Assembly (NCBI GenBank): GCA_050732575.1
Contig: JBOHRF010000001.1
Coordinates: 47,784 to 111,783 of the forward strand
Direction of reading: 5' to 3'
Length of the DNA stretch: 64,000 bases
Origin: JBBDWZ01 sp050732575
Lineage (GTDB): Bacteria; Gemmatimonadota; Gemmatimonadetes; Longimicrobiales; RSA9
The translations under genes were made by a program, and so were the position numbers. The notes beneath the pieces were generated by a model. The model saw nothing but the letters and a program-made list of their open reading frames with translations, searched no databases and was not told the origin of the DNA. This document shows, piece after piece, positions 33,252 through 45,510 of the stretch (positions are counted from its first letter, which is position 1; every line of letters begins with the position of its first letter).

Positions 33252-35533
33252 TGTCGAGTATGGCTGCCCCTGTGCGCCACGAGCCGCCCATCACACCTGA
33301 ACTGGTGGCCGAACACGGACTCAGTTCGGAAGAGCACGAGCAGATCAAGGAAATCCTGGGTCGTGAGCCGACCTTCACGGAGTTGGGTGTATTCAGCGCG
33401 CTCTGGTCGGAGCACTGCGGATACAAGAATTCCAGGCCGCTGTTGCGGCAGCTGCCAACCCAGGCGCCCTGGGTGCTGCAGGGGCCGGGTGAAAACGCCG
33501 GTGTCATCGAGCTGGGCGATGGTTTTGCCCTAGCGTTCAAGATCGAATCGCATAACCATCCCTCGGCCATCGAGCCGTATCAGGGTGCGGCCACGGGCGT
33601 GGGCGGCATCTTGCGGGATGTGTTCACCATGGGCGCACGACCAATTGCCGTGCTCGACTCGTTGCGCTTCGGGTCCCTCGCCTCGCCGCGCGTGCGCTAC
33701 CTCTTTTCCGGCGTGGTCAAAGGTGTCGGCGATTACGGCAACTGCGTCGGCATCCCCAACCTGGGCGGGGAGGTCTACTTCGACGACGCCTACGAAGGCA
33801 ATCCGCTGGTCAATGCCATGGCCATCGGCCTCCTGAAGAAGGAAGAGCTGATCCGCGCCACGGCGGAGGGTCCGGGCAATCCCATCATTGCCGTGGGCGC
33901 GCGCACCGGCCGCGATGGTATTCACGGCGCTACCTTCGCCAGTGAAGAATTGTCCGAGGCAAGCGAAGCGCGACGTCCGCAGGTTCAGGTAGGCGATCCG
34001 TTTACCGAGAAGCTGTTGCTCGAAGCTTCGCTCGAGCTGATCAAGAGTGGTCACATCGTAGGCATCCAGGATATGGGCGCGGCCGGCCTGGCGTCCTCCT
34101 CCAGTGAAATGGCCGCGCGCGCGGGCACGGGAGTCGACATCGATGCGCGCCTGGTACCCGTGCGCGAAGAGGGAATGACGCCCTACGAAATCCTGCTTTC
34201 CGAGTCACAGGAACGCATGCTGGTGGTGGCCAAGCAGGGCCGCGAGAGTGACGTGATTCGGATTCTGCAGAAATGGGAGCTGGAAGCCGCAGTGATTGGT
34301 CAGGTCACCGACGATGGCCAGTATCGCGTGCGCGATGGCGCTGAAGTCGTGTGCGAGATACCCGGTGAACCGCTGGTGAAGGGATGTCCAACCTATGTGC
34401 GTGAGGCGCGTGAGTCCGACGAGATCGCACGCCTGCGCGCCTGGCGACCCGGCGAAAAGGAGTATCATCCGGCGGCCGCGCATCCGCTCAAGATCCTGCT
34501 GCGTCTGTTGGGCTCACCGAATATCGGCTCGCGCAAATGGATCTACCGGCAATACGACACGACCGTACGCACGAATACTGTGATTGCACCGGGTGGTGAT
34601 GCCGGGGTGTTGCGAGTGCGCGGCACACGTCGCGGCATTGCGGCGAGCGTCGACTGTAATGGTCGGTACTGCTATTTGAACCCGCGGCGCGGGGCCATGA
34701 TCGCCGTGGCTGAAGCGGCCCGCAACGTAGCGTGTACGGGCGCACGGCCGCGTGCCATCACCAACAATCTCAACTTCGGCAATCCCCTGAAGCCGGAGGT
34801 GTACTACCAATTGCGCGAGTGTGTGCTGGGCATGGCCGAAGCCTGCCGCCATTTCGAGACACCGGTCACGGGTGGCAACGTCTCGCTCTATAACGAGAAT
34901 CCGCGCGGTGCCATCTATCCCACGCCAGTTGTGGGAATGATCGGTATACTGGATGACGTGGAACGTCACGTGGGTGCGCATTTTCAGACGCCTGGTGATG
35001 CCATCCTTTTGCTGGGTACCACGCGCGACGAGCTGGGCGGCTCGGAATACCTGAAAGTCGTGTTCGGCAAAGTGGCAGGTGATGCGCCGAGCGTTGACCT
35101 GGCCGCCGAGTTGGCCTTGCAGCGTACGCTGGTAGAGCTGGCCGAGTTGGGTTTGCTGCGCAGCGCTCACGATTGTTCGGAGGGCGGGCTGGCCGTGTGT
35201 CTGGCGGAAAGCTCTGTGCGCAACGAGAGCGGCATGCTGGGCCTGGAAGTGGAACTGCTCGATGAGCTGCCCACGGCAGCGCTGCTATTTGGTGAAACGC
35301 AGGGGCGGGTCGTGGTGTCATGTGCGGCGGAAGATGCGGATCAAGTGCAAACCGTGATCGCCCGCAACAGCGTGCCCGTTCGCAGAATTGGGCGCGTGGG
35401 TGAGCGGAACGGCAGCTTTGTCTTGCGCACGCCGGCTACCTCCATCAAAGCGGCGGTGCGCGACCTGGCCGAGGTTTACTACGAAGCCATCCCCCATCTC
35501 ATGGGCGGTACGGGAGAGGCCGAAGGGGAGTAG
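33251..35533 (+). CDS. purL: Phosphoribosylformylglycinamidine synthase subunit PurL
   Basis: The protein of about 760 aa is the small PurL form that requires PurS and PurQ. It has FSALWSEHCGYKNS, IESHNHPSAIEPYQGAATGVGGILRD, GDYGNCVGIPN and the second half repeat NNLNFGNP and GGNVSLYNE. It converts FGAR to FGAM with ATP. Both a GTG at 33248 and an ATG at 33251 overlap the purQ stop, so the first residue is uncertain. Confidence 0.98.
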   Translation: MSSMAAPVRHEPPITPELVAEHGLSSEEHEQIKEILGREPTFTELGVFSALWSEHCGYKNSRPLLRQLPTQAPWVLQGPGENAGVIELGDGFALAFKIESHNHPSAIEPYQGAATGVGGILRDVFTMGARPIAVLDSLRFGSLASPRVRYLFSGVVKGVGDYGNCVGIPNLGGEVYFDDAYEGNPLVNAMAIGLLKKEELIRATAEGPGNPIIAVGARTGRDGIHGATFASEELSEASEARRPQVQVGDPFTEKLLLEASLELIKSGHIVGIQDMGAAGLASSSSEMAARAGTGVDIDARLVPVREEGMTPYEILLSESQERMLVVAKQGRESDVIRILQKWELEAAVIGQVTDDGQYRVRDGAEVVCEIPGEPLVKGCPTYVREARESDEIARLRAWRPGEKEYHPAAAHPLKILLRLLGSPNIGSRKWIYRQYDTTVRTNTVIAPGGDAGVLRVRGTRRGIAASVDCNGRYCYLNPRRGAMIAVAEAARNVACTGARPRAITNNLNFGNPLKPEVYYQLRECVLGMAEACRHFETPVTGGNVSLYNENPRGAIYPTPVVGMIGILDDVERHVGAHFQTPGDAILLLGTTRDELGGSEYLKVVFGKVAGDAPSVDLAAELALQRTLVELAELGLLRSAHDCSEGGLAVCLAESSVRNESGMLGLEVELLDELPTAALLFGETQGRVVVSCAAEDADQVQTVIARNSVPVRRIGRVGERNGSFVLRTPATSIKAAVRDLAEVYYEAIPHLMGGTGEAEGE

Positions 35534-35556
35534 GAGGGAAGGCCGCGAGGAGATTT

Positions 35557-36933
35557 ATGTGCGGAATCGTGGGTGTTTCCGGAATTGACCGGGCGGCCGA
35601 GCTGGCCTTTCTGGCGTTGTATGCGTTGCAACATCGCGGACAGGAAGCAGCCGGTATTGCCGCCGTTCGTGATGGCCGTGCGCGCGTGCACAAGGCATTC
35701 GGTTCCGTGTCAGAGGGTTTTAACGATGAACGGCTGGCTCACCTGAGCGGACGAGTCGCGCTGGGCCACACGCGCTACTCGACGGCGGGTGGCGCAGGGC
35801 TGGTGAACGCGCAACCCGTTGTGGTGACCTACCATCAAGGTGACCTGGGCCTGGTGCACAACGGCAACCTGACCAATGCTACGATGTTGCGTGACGAGCT
35901 GGTGGCCGAAGGTGCGCTCTTCCAATCGACCGTGGATAGTGAAGTGATCGTACATCTGATCGCGCGCTCACGCCTGCCCAGTGTGGATGAGCAGGTGCGT
36001 GATGCACTGTCCCGATTGACGGGTGCGTTCTCGGTCATCATGACCATCGGGGAAGTTCTGTATGCCGCACGCGATCCGCACGGTTTCCGCCCGCTCGTGC
36101 TGGGCCGCAAAAAGAACGGCTGGGTGCTGGCCAGTGAGACCTGCGCATTGGACCTGATCGGCGCCGAGCTGGAGTGCCCACTCGAACCGGGTGAGATCAT
36201 CAAGATCGAGGATGGTGAGGTCATCCATCTGGAGGGTCTGGAGCCGGCGGACGAGCCTGCTCCCTGCATTTTCGAGCTGATCTACTTTGCGCGTCCGGAT
36301 TCGCGCGTCTGGGGCGCCAGTGTGGACAGGGCGCGCCGCGCGTTTGGTCGCCAGCTGGCGCGCGAGCATCCGGCGGCTGCCGATTGCGTGTTCAGCGTAC
36401 CCGACTCATCCAACTCGGCAGCCCTTGGCTTCAGTGAAGAAAGTGGCACGCCGCTCGAGCTGGGATTGATCCGCAATCACTACGTCGGTCGCACGTTCAT
36501 TCACCCCACCCAAGCGGGGCGCGATTTCCGCGTGCGCATCAAATACAACACGGTACGCGAGGTCATTGAAGGCAAGCGTGTGGTGGTCGTGGATGACTCG
36601 CTGGTGCGGGGTACGACCAGTCGCGGGCTGATTCGGCTCATCCGGGAAGCCGGCGCCCGGGAGGTCCATTTCCGGGTGGCCAGCCCGCCGGTCATTTCGC
36701 CTTGTTATTACGGCATCGACATGCCGACCCGCGAAGAATTGATCGGGGCGCGCAAAAGTGTGGAGGAAATCCGACAACATCTGAACGTGGACTCGCTGGG
36801 TTATCTGTCGCGCGAGGGTATGCATGCGGCGGTAGCCGAGCATGGGCCGTTTTGTGACGCCTGCTTCAGCGGCCGTTATCCCGCGCCACTGGTGGACTTG
36901 CAAATGGGGAAGCCCGTGGAAAGCCACTGCTGA
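35557..36933 (+). CDS. purF: Amidophosphoribosyltransferase
   Basis: The 458-aa enzyme starts MCGIVGV, so the catalytic Cys follows the initiator Met without a propeptide. The Ntn glutaminase domain fills the first half. The PRPP-binding motif VVVVDDSLVRGTTSR lies at ~343-357. Four cysteines that could bind a 4Fe-4S cluster are visible (APCIF, SPCYYG and FCDACF), as in the Bacillus-type enzyme. It commits PRPP to purine synthesis. It is the last gene of the pur run, 23 bases after purL, with GGAG before its ATG. Confidence 0.97.
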   Translation: MCGIVGVSGIDRAAELAFLALYALQHRGQEAAGIAAVRDGRARVHKAFGSVSEGFNDERLAHLSGRVALGHTRYSTAGGAGLVNAQPVVVTYHQGDLGLVHNGNLTNATMLRDELVAEGALFQSTVDSEVIVHLIARSRLPSVDEQVRDALSRLTGAFSVIMTIGEVLYAARDPHGFRPLVLGRKKNGWVLASETCALDLIGAELECPLEPGEIIKIEDGEVIHLEGLEPADEPAPCIFELIYFARPDSRVWGASVDRARRAFGRQLAREHPAAADCVFSVPDSSNSAALGFSEESGTPLELGLIRNHYVGRTFIHPTQAGRDFRVRIKYNTVREVIEGKRVVVVDDSLVRGTTSRGLIRLIREAGAREVHFRVASPPVISPCYYGIDMPTREELIGARKSVEEIRQHLNVDSLGYLSREGMHAAVAEHGPFCDACFSGRYPAPLVDLQMGKPVESHC

Positions 36934-37066
36934 ACAGGCGCGGCAAGCCGGCACTTGTCCCGCAAGTAACGTCAGAGAATCGTCGCTCCCGGGGCTTGGG
37001 CGCTGAATCCCGGCGCTACCGCGCATCAATCCGATCCTGCGCTGTCGAATTCTGCAGCCGCGCTAT

Positions 37067-37591
37067 TTATTGATCCGCAGCGGATGAACCCATAAGTGCC
37101 TGATGCAATGCAGCCAATTGATTCTGTCCGATTGGAATATTGGCGATCAAAGTCTTCCCATCGCAGGAGGCGATCTGGACCGACGAGCGCATCAGGTTGA
37201 CAGACACGCGGCTCGCAACCTTGGGCGCCAGCTGCAGCACTTGATCAATGTCATCCGCGGCTGCGGCCGCCAGTAACGAATCGTAAGCTTCTTCCTCAGC
37301 ACCAACATCGCTGCCACCTTCGATACCCGTACAGCTGTGACAATTCTCGGGTTCAACGGGGTTCCCGCCTTGCGAGCAAACAAAGCACGCGCCCCCGTGA
37401 TTCTGACCACCAAACTCCCCGCCGGGTCCTCTCGACGAATGATGGCCTGTGCTGGCCGAACAGAATTGACCACCCGTAGCAATGAACAGGTTACAGGCCA
37501 TGGCCGAAGACATTTCTGGCGTATCGTATGTCGGCGCGGCGCCGAGCAGGATGCCGATCGCCATAGGGAGCAGAAGTGCCTGAATCTTCAT
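37067..37591 (-). CDS. Exported Cys-rich protein of unknown function
   Basis: The protein of about 174 aa has a signal peptide (MKIQALLLPMAIGILLGAAP). A Gly/His/Cys-rich segment contains Cys at 33, 44, 69, 72, 84 and 87, with two CxxC pairs (CFVC, CHSC). An acidic linker and an alpha/beta C-terminal part with one more Cys (143) follow. The CxxC pairs could bind zinc or form disulfides. I recognise no family. ATG 37591 has a GGAGGAC ribosome-binding site, and the longer frame is rejected. It follows the beta-propeller gene at a 58-base gap on the same strand, and base composition is less GC-rich than around it, suggesting a foreign or fast-evolving pair. Confidence 0.7.
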   Translation of the reverse strand: MKIQALLLPMAIGILLGAAPTYDTPEMSSAMACNLFIATGGQFCSASTGHHSSRGPGGEFGGQNHGGACFVCSQGGNPVEPENCHSCTGIEGGSDVGAEEEAYDSLLAAAAADDIDQVLQLAPKVASRVSVNLMRSSVQIASCDGKTLIANIPIGQNQLAALHQALMGSSAADQ

Positions 37592-37649
37592 TGGAGTCCT
37601 CCGATCGAGGTTTGTTTGATGGTTTGCCCAAGGCCCCGGGCGCGAAAGA

Positions 37650-38774
37650 TCAACGAGTAAGACGCAGTCTAACAATCCGTATTTGAATCCATCCGTCGGG
37701 AGTCGTGTTGGGAATCGCTATCAAACCGTTCGGCATTACCGCGCGTACGGGCCCGTCCAATAGGGTTGACGTTACAACTCTTCTGGAGTTGGGGTCGATT
37801 ACTTCGACCCTGGTGTTATAGAGGAACTCGTAATCGATCTTTGAGGCCGGTATTTCGGTGACGCCTCTCTTCAGGTCGGCCGCCACTTGACGCCAAGCTC
37901 TTGCATAGGTGGGCGCAGGAACCAAGACGTATATCCATAGCAGGCCGTCGGGGGCTTCTCTAGCGCCCAACAATCGCGGCGAGGCGGGCTTCTCCGGGCC
38001 TCCGGGCAAGCCGTCCGATGGTTGCGCGAACCAAACTGGCCGTCGCTCAAACGTTGTTACGAGTTCATCGTTGGAATCCCACCTTGAGACGGTATACGTG
38101 TACGCCGCTGCACTCCAGTACGCGCCACTTGATGCCCGCGCGAGTTGGTGCCGCATGGCCAGCCTGCCTTGAGAACCCGGTAATACCTTCCCATCTCCTG
38201 GTCCGAACGACCGCGTGATTCGGGTCACCTGGCCGCTGACGTCCAAGGCGTGAAACGGCCACCCAAGACGGTCACTCGTTCTGATCTGACCATTCACCAC
38301 TATGCGCTTTGGCCAGTCAAGTATGAGCGTCCCCAGCGGATCAAGAATCGGAATCATGAAATTGCGAACGAACTTCAAGGCCGGGTCGAACACACTCACT
38401 CGCCCACCGCCCTCGATCACAGCGACTGAATCGCCCGGGAGCGACCAAACTGTGTAGGGCATTCGAAACTCGCCCGGTCCAGATCCGGTTCGACCAACTC
38501 GCGTTAGAAATTGTCCAGTCGACGCAAACACCAGTGGAGCCTCGGGTCCGTTGAACACCCAATATCGACCATTCGCGTCACCTTCGATTCCCGGCACCGC
38601 ACCCAGCGCACCCGGACCATCGGCCGTGCCAACGGTTGCTATCACCTCTGTGGTGATCGTGCACCGGGAACAGGTCGGTTCGTTTGGTATCGACACAACT
38701 TGAGCTGATGCAAGTGAACGCCATGGGACAATAGCGACGTGCGTCAACACGAATGCGAACGTTGCGCTATTCAT
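37650..38774 (-). CDS. Exported six-bladed beta-propeller protein
   Basis: The protein of about 374 aa has a signal peptide (cleavage near ASAQ, ~24). It continues with CSRC (Cys35, Cys38), then TGQFLTRVGRTGSGPGEF and similar blades, the pattern of NHL-like/6-bladed propellers. Such proteins are usually exported sensors or binding platforms, and no enzyme motif is evident. The CxxC near its start is echoed in the Cys-rich protein encoded next. ATG 38774 is chosen because the upstream extension to 38867 is basic and not signal-like. Codon choice (many TTG, AGG, ATA-type codons) differs from neighbours. Confidence 0.75.
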   Translation of the reverse strand: MNSATFAFVLTHVAIVPWRSLASAQVVSIPNEPTCSRCTITTEVIATVGTADGPGALGAVPGIEGDANGRYWVFNGPEAPLVFASTGQFLTRVGRTGSGPGEFRMPYTVWSLPGDSVAVIEGGGRVSVFDPALKFVRNFMIPILDPLGTLILDWPKRIVVNGQIRTSDRLGWPFHALDVSGQVTRITRSFGPGDGKVLPGSQGRLAMRHQLARASSGAYWSAAAYTYTVSRWDSNDELVTTFERRPVWFAQPSDGLPGGPEKPASPRLLGAREAPDGLLWIYVLVPAPTYARAWRQVAADLKRGVTEIPASKIDYEFLYNTRVEVIDPNSRRVVTSTLLDGPVRAVMPNGLIAIPNTTPDGWIQIRIVRLRLTR

Positions 38775-39156
38775 TGCACGCAATCTCCTTCTTGGTGAGT
38801 ACCCATTCTTGCTGTTTGACCCGACATTCATGTCAAGAGGTAACGGTTTGCGATTCAATCTGTACACATTGTCATGACGAGCTATCTTTCAAAAGACAAG
38901 TCGCTGCGCATTGCCATGTGACTGGCTGGCCGTGAGCTTCGCGAACCGGCGGCGACCGCGACATTCAGGTGCCACTTGTTGCGACGGCGAATCGAGCGCA
39001 GTTGGCTCGATCAGGCACCCCTCACGAGTCGAGGTGAAGCACAGAACGTCACCTGCCAATAACTACTGCAAAGCGGGCTCTTCGATCGTTGGGGGAAGAC
39101 GGGCGGCATCGCCGAAAAACTAGGCAAGGCAGATCCATGCCCGGTTTCATTTCACC

Positions 39157-39230
39157 CAGCGGGTGCAGCGGGTGCAGCGGGTGCAGCGGGTGCAGCGGGT
39201 GCAGCGGGTGCAGCGGGTGCAGCGGGTGCA
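39157..39230. repeat. Eight-copy 9-bp tandem repeat
   Basis: The unit CAGCGGGTG is repeated exactly eight times (39157-39228) plus two bases. It lies in the intergenic region 160 bases upstream of the dikinase gene and has the same period as the CGGGCGTnn arrays elsewhere in the window, but a different sequence. Confidence 0.9.
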
Positions 39231-39311
39231 GTGACAAGTTAGTGAGGAGATATAGCAACGGTCAACGCTGTAAGCATCCTGAAAGCGGCATTCTGGGCCG
39301 GCTGATACTCA

Positions 39312-39341
39312 TTCACGTTGCATGGGACTCTGGCCTAATTC
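39312..39341 (+). promoter_or_regulatory. Possible promoter of the dikinase gene
   Basis: TTCACG (39312-39317) and TAATTC (39336-39341) are 18 bases apart. The predicted start lies about 45 bases before ATG 39392. The match to consensus is moderate. Confidence 0.4.
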
Positions 39342-39391
39342 TTGTGAAGGCCCCACTCAGAAGCGCCGAGCAATCCTGCGGGAGCAACAAC

Positions 39392-42109
<2,718 letters not shown>

Positions 42110-42141
42110 ACGGTGTTTGGGGTGTCCTCTAGATTGGTTCC

Positions 42142-45100
42142 ATGGATACCCACGTCACAGAATTGAAACAATCAGAACGAGCGGCCTCCCGAGGGCCGCT
42201 CGCGCGCATCTGGGCACAGCGTGGGCTGCTTGCACTTCTTAGCTTGCTGGCCATGACGGGCTGCACAGCGAGTCAGTTCCCCATGCCCGGGCGGCCGCCC
42301 TCACCGGAACCGCGCGTGCCGCCCAGCGACCTGCCGGGCGTTCGCCAGCCGGCCCGTCCGGATGTCAACCTGCCGCGCCCCGCCAATCCGCGTGGGATGG
42401 CCCAGGCGGAGCTGCTGTTCCTGGGTACAACCGATGTACACAATCGCATTTATCCATACGACTACTACACACGCACAAGCATCGGGTATGGCCTCGCACG
42501 GCTGAAGCCCGTAGTGGATAGCGTGCGCAGCGCGCACCCGGGCGCCACATATCTCTTCGACTCCGGTGATTTGCTGCAAGGCAATCCGCTGGGCTACGTC
42601 TACGCAAAGCAACATGCGGATCGACCCAATGCCGTGATCGATGCCATGAACCGGCTGGGCTACAACGCAGCGGCCATCGGCAATCACGAATACAACTATG
42701 GCATCGCCCACTTAGAACGGGCGGTTGCGCAGGCCAAATTCCCGTTCCTTTCGGGCAACACATTCAAGCACGGCACAGGTCAGCACGCATTTCGTCCATA
42801 CGTACTGCTTCCGCACATCGATGGCGCCACACGTGACACGATTCTGATCGGTGTGACCGGTAACACACCGCCGGGCGTACATGTTTGGGACCGCGCCCAT
42901 GTGGAAGGCCGGCTGGAGTTCCGTGATGTGGTGGGCTCGCTAAAGCCGGTGGTAGCAGAAATGAAGGCACGCGGCGCCGACGTGGTGATCGTATTGTCAC
43001 ACGGTGGGTTCGAGGGAACCAGCTATGACACCGCCGCCACGCATTTGCCGGCCGAGAATGCCGGCACCCGTCTGGCGCGCGAAGTACCGGACATCGATGT
43101 CGTTTTCCTGGGCCACACACACCAGCAGGTGCGGGACACCACCATCAACGGCGTGCTGTTCACCCAGGCCGGGATGTGGGCGCAGGCACTGGCGCAGGCC
43201 CGGGTTCAACTGGACCGAATTGCGCCCGGTCAGTGGGTGGTGGTCGGCAAGAGCGCACAATTGCTGCGACCCGACTCGTTGCGTGCCGACACCGCGTTCC
43301 TGGATTCCATGCGCTGGCAACACGAGCGCGCCGTGGAATGGGTCAAGTCGGTTGTGGGACAGGCCGAGCGCATGAGCGCAGCCGAAGGGCGCACGCGGGA
43401 CGTGCCCATCGTGGATTTCATCAATGAAGTGCAACGCAGCCAGGCCGGGGCCGACCTGGCTTCCACGGCAGTGTTTCGGCTGGGCGCCGCGCTGCCCGAG
43501 GGTGCGGTCACGGTAGCAGACGTGGCCGGGCTGTACGTGTATGACAACACGCTGAAGGCGGTACGCGTCACCGGAGCCCAACTCAAAGCCTACCTGGAAA
43601 AGTCGGCCGAATACTTCCGGAGCTGGCCACTGGCGCCGGGCCAAACCGTGATCAATCCGGACCACCGCAGCTACAATTTTGATGTCGTGTCGGGCGTCGA
43701 TTACGCGATCGATCTCACACAGCCCGCGGGGCGCCGAATCACGCGGCTGATCTACCGCGGCCAACCGGTGAGCCACGATCAGACATTTACCCTCGCCCTG
43801 AACAACTATCGCCAGGGCGGCGGCGGCGGCTTCAGCATGCTGGCCGCCGCGCCTGTGGTCTACGATCGCCAGGAAGACGTGCGCGAGCTGCTGCTGGATG
43901 AAATCCGGCGCAAAGGCACCCTCCGGTCAGCCGATTATCAGCGCCAGAACTGGCGCCTGCTTCCCGAGGAAGCAGCACGCGCAGCACAGGCGGAGCTGAG
44001 CCAGGAAGCAGTTGCGGTCACGACCAACACAGCCGTGAAACGTCTGCGCGTGCTCGGTCAGAACGATTTCCATGGACGCCTGCAACCCGAGGTGTACAAC
44101 TGGTCGGAAGGCAAAGCGGTAGGGGGCGCCGCCGTTTTGTACTCGTACTACAAACATGAGCGCGGCGGATTCGAGGGACCGACCATCACGCTCGATGCAG
44201 GCGATGTCATGCAGGGCACGCCCATCTCCAACCTGACCCAAGGGCGCAGTACCGTAGACTTCTTCAACCTGGCTGGCATTGATGCGGCCGCCGTGGGCAA
44301 TCACGATTTCGATTGGACCGTCGCGGAACTGCAGCAGCGCATGCAGCAGGCAAAATTCCCCTGGCTGGCGGCGAATATTTACATCGCCGGTACGCAGACG
44401 CGCCCATCGTGGGCACGTCCCTCGGTCTTGCTCGAGCGGGATGGCATCAAGATCGGCGTGATCGGCCTGACCACCGAACGCACACCCACATCGACGCGCG
44501 CCGACAACGTGCGCGGCCTGGAATTCCGCGATGGCGCCCTGGAAATCAATCGGCTGGTGCCCGAACTGCGCGCTCAGGGTGCGGACTTCGTGATCGTCAC
44601 TACCCATGCCGGCGTCACTTGTGATAGCGGCATGGCCAATTGCCGTGATGAAGTCATCAACTGGGCGCGCCGCGTCACGGCCAAACCCGACCTCATTGTG
44701 GCCGGCCATACGCACGGCATCGTCAACACGGTGGAGAACGGCATCCCTATCGTGATCGGCTGGGACTACAGCAAGATGTATTCAGTCATTGACCTGGAGA
44801 CGTCCTCCGCTGGCAGCACCAGTGTCCGCGTGCGCGGCCAGCCGACCACGTTCCCGGATCTGGTCAGACCGGACTCAGCCGCAGCGGCATTAGTTGCGCA
44901 CTACGAGCGGCAAATCGGCCCGCAGGTAAACCGTGTGGTGGCGAACCTGGCAGCGCCCTTGCGCAAGAGTGGCGGTGAGTATGCGCTGGGTCATCTCATT
45001 GCCGACGCACAACGTGCCGCCGCGGGGGCGCAGGTCGCGATCATGAACAATGGCGGCATTCGTACCGAGCTCGATGCCGGTCCGCTCTCCTGGTCCGATC

Positions 45101-45510
45101 TGTATCAACTGCAGCCATTCGGTAACCTGCTGGTCAAACTGACCCTCTCCGGGGCACAGCTGCGCGAGGTCATGGAGCACATCCTGCGCGGCCGCCAGCC
45201 CGGCATGCACGTTAGCGGCATTACGGTTTGGTACGACACTCTGGCTGCCGACGGTGCCCGCGTTCGACGCATGCAGCTCGCTTCGGGAGTGGAAGTCACC
45301 GCTGCCGGTTCATATGTGGTGAGCGTCAATGACTTCATGGCCGATGGCGGCGACGGACTCAGCATGTTGCCCGGCGCACGTGGCCGCGTCGACACCGGCA
45401 TCGTCGATCTGGATGCACTCATTGAATATCTGCAGAAACTGCCGCAACCCGTACACACGCCCAACGAAGATCGGCTGCGCGCGGGCGCGGGCGCACAGAG
45501 GCGACCATGA
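42142..45510 (+). CDS. Lipoprotein with two tandem 5'-nucleotidase/metallophosphoesterase modules
   Basis: The 1122-aa protein has a lipobox (LLAMTGC, Cys ~41) and a Pro-rich linker. It then carries two complete copies of the UshA-like architecture. Copy 1 (~92-610) has TTDVHNRIYPYDYY, SGDLLQGNP, GNHEYNYG and HTHQ. Copy 2 (~632-1115) has QNDFHGRLQPE, AGDVMQGTP, GNHDFDW, HTHG, NNGGIR and the MADGGDGLSM end. Each copy includes the C-terminal nucleotide-binding domain. Such enzymes hydrolyse extracellular nucleotides or 2',3'-cyclic nucleotides. The downstream gene encodes adenosine deaminase (four-base overlap), so together they suit purine salvage. Single-module enzymes are ~550 aa, so this is a duplication-fusion. 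Confidence 0.92.
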   Translation: MDTHVTELKQSERAASRGPLARIWAQRGLLALLSLLAMTGCTASQFPMPGRPPSPEPRVPPSDLPGVRQPARPDVNLPRPANPRGMAQAELLFLGTTDVHNRIYPYDYYTRTSIGYGLARLKPVVDSVRSAHPGATYLFDSGDLLQGNPLGYVYAKQHADRPNAVIDAMNRLGYNAAAIGNHEYNYGIAHLERAVAQAKFPFLSGNTFKHGTGQHAFRPYVLLPHIDGATRDTILIGVTGNTPPGVHVWDRAHVEGRLEFRDVVGSLKPVVAEMKARGADVVIVLSHGGFEGTSYDTAATHLPAENAGTRLAREVPDIDVVFLGHTHQQVRDTTINGVLFTQAGMWAQALAQARVQLDRIAPGQWVVVGKSAQLLRPDSLRADTAFLDSMRWQHERAVEWVKSVVGQAERMSAAEGRTRDVPIVDFINEVQRSQAGADLASTAVFRLGAALPEGAVTVADVAGLYVYDNTLKAVRVTGAQLKAYLEKSAEYFRSWPLAPGQTVINPDHRSYNFDVVSGVDYAIDLTQPAGRRITRLIYRGQPVSHDQTFTLALNNYRQGGGGGFSMLAAAPVVYDRQEDVRELLLDEIRRKGTLRSADYQRQNWRLLPEEAARAAQAELSQEAVAVTTNTAVKRLRVLGQNDFHGRLQPEVYNWSEGKAVGGAAVLYSYYKHERGGFEGPTITLDAGDVMQGTPISNLTQGRSTVDFFNLAGIDAAAVGNHDFDWTVAELQQRMQQAKFPWLAANIYIAGTQTRPSWARPSVLLERDGIKIGVIGLTTERTPTSTRADNVRGLEFRDGALEINRLVPELRAQGADFVIVTTHAGVTCDSGMANCRDEVINWARRVTAKPDLIVAGHTHGIVNTVENGIPIVIGWDYSKMYSVIDLETSSAGSTSVRVRGQPTTFPDLVRPDSAAAALVAHYERQIGPQVNRVVANLAAPLRKSGGEYALGHLIADAQRAAAGAQVAIMNNGGIRTELDAGPLSWSDLYQLQPFGNLLVKLTLSGAQLREVMEHILRGRQPGMHVSGITVWYDTLAADGARVRRMQLASGVEVTAAGSYVVSVNDFMADGGDGLSMLPGARGRVDTGIVDLDALIEYLQKLPQPVHTPNEDRLRAGAGAQRRP

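Larger units (their letters stand above)
38775..39391. other. Intergenic region before pyruvate phosphate dikinase, low gene content
   Basis: About 617 bases carry no convincing gene. Near 38813-38842 TTGAC and GTCAA form an inverted repeat with an 11-base spacer, and the minus-strand TTGACA inside it could be a -35 box for the propeller gene. A 9-bp tandem repeat lies at 39157-39230 and a possible promoter at 39312-39341. A plus-strand open frame reads through the repeat as Cys-Ser-Gly units into the dikinase, but it lacks a ribosome-binding site and family similarity there. Confidence 0.6.

Noticed and set aside
39089..39391. N-terminal extension of the dikinase through (Cys-Ser-Gly) repeats
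   Set aside because: Family similarity and a good ribosome-binding site begin at 39392; the extension is intergenic repeat DNA.
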